Of a stretch of 10,322 nucleotides of DNA, positions 6,442-10,322 are shown in pieces. The DNA comes from Candidatus Moraniibacteriota bacterium (GTDB lineage: Bacteria; Patescibacteriota; Minisyncoccia; Moranbacterales; UBA2206), in contig DPJH01000012.1 in assembly GCA_003543115.1 (NCBI GenBank), positions 21,140 through 31,461 on the forward strand, written 5' to 3'. Made by a program: the position numbers and the translations under genes. Below the pieces are notes generated by a model. The model searched no databases and was not told the origin of the DNA. It worked only from the letters and a program-made list of their open reading frames with translations. How positions within the stretch are numbered: position 1 is the first letter of the stretch; every line of letters begins with the position of its first letter.

Positions 6442-7869
6442 TCATTTCAAATTAACAGCAATGCGCCCAAAAAGAATATCTGTTTTTTTTGTTTCTAGAG
6501 AAACCATGATCTTTTCAGCAGTTTCCGGCATGAACGGCATAAGGTTCTCTGCAATTTTCTGCAGTCTTGCTGTCAAATCATTCATAACCTCTTCAAACTT
6601 CATCTTATCGTTTTTTACTAATTCCCACGGTTTGCTTTCATCAATTATCTTATTGGACTCGCTAACCAATCCCCAAATATATTTCAAAGCTTTGGATAAT
6701 TCCATCCTGTCAACCATGCCAGAAATTTCATCTTTTTGAAAAAATTCTTGAGAAACGAATTTTCCGGATTTTTCACTAAGCTTTACTACGCGAGAAACCA
6801 AATTCCCCAGGCCATTAGCCAGATCAGCGTTATATTTTTCAATCATTCGCGCCCAAGTAAAATCCATGTCTTCTCCGAAATTATCTCCCAGAGCCAAAAG
6901 CAAATAACGAGCTGCATCTACGCCGAATTTCTCCACTATTTCAGCAGGACTCACTACATTACCCAAGCTTTTGCTCATTTTTTGTCCGCCCACATTCACA
7001 AAGCCGTTGATAAATATCTGTTTAGAATTAGCAATCCCGGCAGAAAAAAGCATCGCTTGCCACATAGCTGCTTGCTGGCGCAAATTATCTTTGCCGCAAA
7101 TCTGCACTCCGGGCCAAAAATCAACAAAATCACTTCCCTCATTCGGCCATCCCAAAGTAGAAATATAGTTTATCAAAGCATCAAACCAAACATACATGAC
7201 TTGAGTTTCGTCTCCCGGCACTTCCACTCCCCAAGGCATCTTGCTTTTCAGTCTTGAGATGCTAAAATCTTGCAGTCCGCCTTCCACAAAACTGCGAACT
7301 TCATTAAGCCTCTTTTCAGGAATAACAAATTCAGGATTGTTTTTATAAAGCTCTAAAAGTTTCTCTTGATATTTGGAAAAACGAAAGAAATAATTCTCCT
7401 CTTCAATAGTTTCAATTTCCATATTGGGATGCAATGGACATTTTCCACCCACCAGATCAGATTCGGTTTTCTCCAATTCGCACCCCACACAGTATTTTAT
7501 TTTATAATTCTTTTTATAAATATCTCCATTAGCTAGGCATATCTTCCAAAACTCTTGCGCCGCCAACTTATGATATTTATCTGTCGTTCGAATAAAATGA
7601 TCCACATCCAAATTAAGCATTTCTTTAAGCTTTAAAAAACTCTCGGCTTTCCAATCGCAATATTCCTGCATATTCATTCCCATTTCTTGCGATTTTTGAT
7701 AAATTTTAGCGCCATGTTCATCAGTTCCGGTATTGAAAATAACATCTTGCCCGCATTGTCGATGAAATCTGGCCACGCTGTCAGCCTGAACGCTTTCCAA
7801 AGCAAAACCGATATGCGGATCAGCATTTACATAAGCAAGGGTTGTAGTGATATAAAATTTTTCCGGCAT
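6442..7869 (-). CDS. metG: Methionyl-tRNA synthetase, short form
   Basis: This class Ia synthetase charges tRNA-Met with methionine for initiation and elongation. It has 475 residues. The HIGH motif appears as HIGF (19-22). A single zinc knuckle is built from C127, C130, C144 and H147, as in the Thermus-type enzyme. KMSKS is at 297-301, and the helical anticodon-binding domain covers about 340-475. The chain stops at the end of this domain, so the C-terminal EMAP/OB dimerisation domain found in many bacteria is absent. The active-site stretch after GKD reads NLRQQAAMW, where the family normally has a Phe-His pair. VWFDALINY stands for the usual VWxDAxxxY. The start is the ATG 12 bases after a long inverted repeat; there is no Shine-Dalgarno. 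It ends in TGA. The identity is certain from the motifs. Confidence 0.97.
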   Translation of the reverse strand: MPEKFYITTTLAYVNADPHIGFALESVQADSVARFHRQCGQDVIFNTGTDEHGAKIYQKSQEMGMNMQEYCDWKAESFLKLKEMLNLDVDHFIRTTDKYHKLAAQEFWKICLANGDIYKKNYKIKYCVGCELEKTESDLVGGKCPLHPNMEIETIEEENYFFRFSKYQEKLLELYKNNPEFVIPEKRLNEVRSFVEGGLQDFSISRLKSKMPWGVEVPGDETQVMYVWFDALINYISTLGWPNEGSDFVDFWPGVQICGKDNLRQQAAMWQAMLFSAGIANSKQIFINGFVNVGGQKMSKSLGNVVSPAEIVEKFGVDAARYLLLALGDNFGEDMDFTWARMIEKYNADLANGLGNLVSRVVKLSEKSGKFVSQEFFQKDEISGMVDRMELSKALKYIWGLVSESNKIIDESKPWELVKNDKMKFEEVMNDLTARLQKIAENLMPFMPETAEKIMVSLETKKTDILFGRIAVNLK

Positions 7870-7881
7870 ATTTTTTTTAGG

Positions 7882-7925
7882 CTCTGCGATAAAATAGGTT
7901 GTGGATGAATTATTTTATTGCAGAG
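7882..7925 (-). promoter_or_regulatory. Long inverted repeat filling the rsmI-metG gap
   Basis: The 15-base arms at 7882-7896 (CTCTGCGATAAAATA) and 7911-7925 (TATTTTATTGCAGAG) match at 14 positions, with a 14-base loop. The one unpaired position is a C/A mismatch in the minus-strand RNA and a G-U pair in plus-strand RNA. The repeat starts two bases after the rsmI stop and ends 12 bases before the metG ATG, so it makes up most of the metG leader. No T-run follows on either strand. A processing site or a metG translational control stem is possible; neither is shown. Confidence 0.65.
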
Positions 7926-7927
7926 AC

Positions 7928-8647
7928 TTAATAAACAATGATTACAAATTCTCCTTTTATCTTGTCTGGATTTTTCTGAAAATATTCCAGCATCTGGGAA
8001 ATGTCTCCCCGCACAACCTCTTCAAACATCTTAGTCAGTTCCCTGCCGAGAACAATGTTCTTTTTTTTGTTTTCTAAGGAGGCTCCTGCTTCTAGTTCTA
8101 ATTTTTGCAATAACTCCAGATTTTTCATTACTCGATGCGGAGATTCATAAAACATCGACGGCATTGAAAATTCCAGCACTTTTTTAAAAAAAGTTTCCCG
8201 TCCTTTTTTATGGGGAGGAAATCCCAAAAATACAAATTCTCCCATATCGATCCCAGACACACTGGCAAGCGTGGTCAGCGCTGAGGCTCCTGGAATAGGA
8301 ATGACTGGAATCTCCTGGCTCGCCGCTTCTCGCACCAGCTGATTGCCTGGATCGGAAATTCCGGGAGTGCCGGCATCTGTCACCAATGCCAAATTTTTTC
8401 CATTCTTGAGCTCTTGCAACAAAAATTCCAATTTAGGAACCGGCTTAGCGGCTCCGCCAAATTTTCGATTTTGATAGAAAGAAATTGTGTGAGTTTCAAT
8501 AGCATAGTGGTCCAAAAGCCTTTTGGTAGTTCTTGTATCCTCGCAAACTATTCCATCAACTTCGCCCAGAATACGGATGGCTCGAAGAGTCATGTCCTCT
8601 AAATTTCCAATCGGCGTAGCTACGATATATAAAATTCCTGTATTCAT
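7928..8647 (-). CDS. rsmI: 16S rRNA (cytidine-1402-2'-O)-methyltransferase
   Basis: This SAM-dependent enzyme methylates the ribose of C1402 in the decoding centre of the small ribosomal subunit. It has 239 residues and the tetrapyrrole-methylase-like fold. The N-terminal signature is YIVATPIGNLEDMTLRA (7-23). VCEDTRTTKRLL follows at 34-45, the SAM-binding TDAGTPGISDPG is at 90-101, PIPGASA at 117-123, FYESPHRV at 167-174, and GRELTKMFEEVVRG at 201-214. It ends just after KGEFVIIV, so it lacks the C-terminal extension of about 40 residues that many homologues have. The catalytic core is complete. A possible promoter with 17-base spacing ends seven bases before the ATG. It lies 37 bases after the S74-domain gene and 58 before metG. 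Confidence 0.96.
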   Translation of the reverse strand: MNTGILYIVATPIGNLEDMTLRAIRILGEVDGIVCEDTRTTKRLLDHYAIETHTISFYQNRKFGGAAKPVPKLEFLLQELKNGKNLALVTDAGTPGISDPGNQLVREAASQEIPVIPIPGASALTTLASVSGIDMGEFVFLGFPPHKKGRETFFKKVLEFSMPSMFYESPHRVMKNLELLQKLELEAGASLENKKKNIVLGRELTKMFEEVVRGDISQMLEYFQKNPDKIKGEFVIIVY

Positions 8648-8654
8648 AATATAA

Positions 8655-8683
8655 AGTCTAGCTTAAAAGTAAATATTTTTCAA
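8655..8683 (-). promoter_or_regulatory. Possible promoter immediately upstream of rsmI
   Basis: TTGAAA (8683-8678), 17 bases, then TAGACT (8660-8655) fits a -35/-10 pair, with five of six and four of six matches. The -10 box ends seven bases before the rsmI ATG, so the transcript would start at or very near the start codon, giving a leaderless message. The background is very AT-rich, so a chance match is plausible. Confidence 0.35.
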
Positions 8684-8684
8684 A

Positions 8685-10322
8685 TTATCTAGTCTCTACT
8701 ATCCACCAATCAATTTCTACTAAATTATCAAAAGACTTTCCAATTTCAATTCCAAAACTTTCACCCTCAACAATTTCTCCTACCTTAGCCGGCACCACCT
8801 CATCCGCTTTTTTCACTGTTACAAAAATTTTGCTCTCCTTGCTCACCTCTCCAGTCTTCACCACCACACTCTTCCCATCCGCACTTACTTGCTCTATTGT
8901 GCATTCTCCATTATCATCCGCTGTTTTGCCCGCAGGACAAATCACGGCGGTTCCGATAGTGGCCGCCTCTTGATCCACAACCTTGATAGTCAGCACTCCG
9001 GTTTCTATGCTTTCCGCTGTCAGTTTGCCTAGAATGGAGATTTCATTGGGTTTTTCCGGATTGATGCCTAAAAGAGTTTTGAGGTAAGAGATATCGGTGG
9101 AGTTTTGGTCGATTTGAGCGAGATTGAGTTCTGAGTTAGTCAGAGTTTGCAATTCTTGGATTTGGGATTGGAGGGTTTGGAGAAGAATTTCTTGATTGTC
9201 GATTCTTGCTTCTTGGTTATTGATGCTTGTTTGTTGATTGACAAGACTAGCTTGTACCACTTCTAGCTGAGTGTCGATGGAAGTTTGGAGTTCAGTTAGG
9301 GTAGTGATGTTTTGGTCAGTTTTGAGAGTGAGATCAGAAATATCATCATTAGAGTCTTCGATTTGGATTTGCTGTTCTTGGATAGATTTAACGATAATCG
9401 GGATAAGCATATCAGTCTGGATTGCTAACATACCATTCTGTTGAACAGAAACTAGTTCTGGAATCAAAGGCTGAATTTCTTGGGCGATGAAGCCGAATTG
9501 GTTTTTTGTTCCATTGATGTAGTCGAATTGTTGAGGATTGAGCTTAGTGATGGTTTCCAATCCGTAATTCAGATCTTTGATGTTTTCCTTCATGCGGCGG
9601 TCGGATCCATAACTCCAAGAAGATGCGCGGAGATAGCCGGCCCCATCGTCGCCTATATAGAAATTAGTTACATTAGAAGAATTGGTAGCATATAGACCCT
9701 GCGTTGCTGAAGTATCTCCTGATCCTTTAACATAAAGCTTAGCAGAGCCTGCCGAATTAGATCCAATTCCTACATTTCCACCTGATGATTGCAAAGTTAA
9801 GGATGGGAATATTCCATCATCCGCATCAGTTTGTAATGCAAAATATTTTGTTCCTGTTTGAGTATTGTAAGAAGACATATTAAGTCTAGGTCTGCGACCA
9901 GTTTGTTCTGCAACCAATTGAAGTAAAAGTCTTGTTTCACCTGAGTTTTGCGGGCTATTAACACTAAGCTGGGATGCAGGATTTGTTGTTCCAATCCCCA
10001 CATTTCCATCACTTGTTATCCTCATCCTCTCCGCCACCGTTCCATCCAGCGCAGTAGAGAAAGAAAGGAAGGAATCTTGAGTAGCAGCAGTCGAAGTCCA
10101 ATCCGTTTCGGTTCCCATAGTGATTTTTCCGGAATCTGCCACAGCCGGAGTGGAAGCATCATAATAGAATTGATTGAAAAGAATGGAAGTTTGAGTGCCG
10201 TCCATGTCAGCTGCATTGCCAGAATTAGTAAGCTCAAGCATATCGATATTTGTTTTGGCCGCACCGCTTTGCTGGATGTCAAGAAGAGCGGATGGACTTG
10301 TGGTTCCAAGCCCCAGATATCC
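8685..10322 (-). CDS. Tail-fibre/adhesin-like surface protein with mid-protein S74 chaperone domain (5' end outside window)
   Basis: The frame is open to the right edge; 545 codons are visible. With the methionine at 10241 numbered 1, the region up to about 200 is beta-rich and Gly/Ser/Thr-rich, with repeats of the form GxxGIGTTxPxxxLxV (just before residue 1, at 77-95, and a diverged copy at 152-171). SDRRMKENI (213-221) opens a Peptidase S74 / endosialidase-type intramolecular chaperone domain with the expected Ser213-Lys218 pair, then NPQQFDYI, FGFIAQEIQ and a helical end near 290. A Gln/Asn-rich coiled coil follows (about 285-385), then a beta-rich end with two cysteines (435, 447) and the closing DWWIVETR. 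S74 domains trimerise fibres and cut themselves off. A cell-surface fibre of the host is likely, given the housekeeping neighbours; a prophage remnant is less likely. The true start is not visible. Confidence 0.85.
   Translation of the reverse strand, partial: GYLGLGTTSPSALLDIQQSGAAKTNIDMLELTNSGNAADMDGTQTSILFNQFYYDASTPAVADSGKITMGTETDWTSTAATQDSFLSFSTALDGTVAERMRITSDGNVGIGTTNPASQLSVNSPQNSGETRLLLQLVAEQTGRRPRLNMSSYNTQTGTKYFALQTDADDGIFPSLTLQSSGGNVGIGSNSAGSAKLYVKGSGDTSATQGLYATNSSNVTNFYIGDDGAGYLRASSWSYGSDRRMKENIKDLNYGLETITKLNPQQFDYINGTKNQFGFIAQEIQPLIPELVSVQQNGMLAIQTDMLIPIIVKSIQEQQIQIEDSNDDISDLTLKTDQNITTLTELQTSIDTQLEVVQASLVNQQTSINNQEARIDNQEILLQTLQSQIQELQTLTNSELNLAQIDQNSTDISYLKTLLGINPEKPNEISILGKLTAESIETGVLTIKVVDQEAATIGTAVICPAGKTADDNGECTIEQVSADGKSVVVKTGEVSKESKIFVTVKKADEVVPAKVGEIVEGESFGIEIGKSFDNLVEIDWWIVETR
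9729..10322 (-). repeat. GIGTT-type protein repeats in the surface protein
   Basis: Three copies of a motif of about 16-20 residues lie at 10322-10275 (GYLGLGTTSPSALLDI), 10013-9957 (GNVGIGTTNPASQLSV) and 9788-9729 (GNVGIGSNSAGSAKLYV). The first two keep G-x-x-G-x-GTT-x-P; the third has lost TT and P. They are conserved as protein, not as DNA. Such motifs are common in fibre proteins ahead of S74 domains. Confidence 0.7.

Noticed and set aside
6442..6444. UGA recoded as glycine
   Set aside because: TGA ends both metG and the following gene at natural family or domain ends, and no in-frame TGA occurs in the conserved genes.
6736..7257. Plus-strand open frame of 173 codons antisense to metG
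   Set aside because: It lies wholly inside a well-supported synthetase gene, and its translation has no recognisable motif; the other plus-strand frames are likewise antisense to real genes.
7882..7925. Intrinsic terminator between rsmI and metG
   Set aside because: Neither strand has a T-run after the stem; on the minus strand CCTAAAAAAAAT follows.
8685..10322. Prophage tail region
   Set aside because: Only one fibre-like gene is visible and no other phage gene; rsmI and metG follow directly, and the C-terminal domain looks like those of host surface proteins. What lies beyond the right edge could change this.

Overview
The window is a compact, AT-rich bacterial chromosome segment in which all twelve recognisable genes read on the minus strand. 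The organism is probably a member of the Candidate Phyla Radiation / Patescibacteria, perhaps Parcubacteria-like (inference). The grounds are compact housekeeping proteins (a 133-residue delta subunit, a methionyl-tRNA synthetase of 475 residues without a C-terminal tRNA-binding domain, an RsmI of 239 residues), no well-placed Shine-Dalgarno sequence at any of the eleven visible starts, and a large secreted-type protein with GxxGIGTT repeats, an S74 chaperone domain and a terminal DWWIV motif. TGA is used as a stop (metG and its downstream neighbour), so the recoded UGA=Gly lineages are unlikely.

Read in the direction of transcription (high to low coordinates), the window opens with the 3' part of a tail-fibre/adhesin-like gene (10322-8685) that has an S74 self-cleaving domain in mid-protein, followed by a coiled coil and a beta-rich end. 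Then come rsmI (16S rRNA C1402 ribose methylation), metG, a small secreted or membrane-anchored acidic protein of unknown function, and a TatD-family nuclease gene that overlaps it by 8 bp. A 44-base inverted repeat fills most of the rsmI-metG gap.

An AT-rich hairpin after tatD overlaps the -35 box of a good sigma-70-type promoter (4855-4883). This promoter appears to drive the F-type ATP synthase operon: atpZ-like, atpB (a), atpE (c), atpF (b), atpH (delta), atpA (alpha), atpG (gamma, cut by the window's left edge). atpD and atpC are expected just outside. The c subunit has the proton-type, not sodium-type, site residues. Two intergenic hairpins flank atpE, the cistron needed in the greatest copy number. 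One lies in a GC-rich 50-base island with direct repeats, and this is the most unusual non-coding structure here.

No tRNA, rRNA, CRISPR array or insertion sequence was seen, and there is no gene-free stretch above 300 bases. The most noteworthy points are the synthetase with altered HIGH-motif and methionine-pocket residues, the mid-protein S74 domain, and the set of intergenic hairpins. I see no clearly new multi-gene system.
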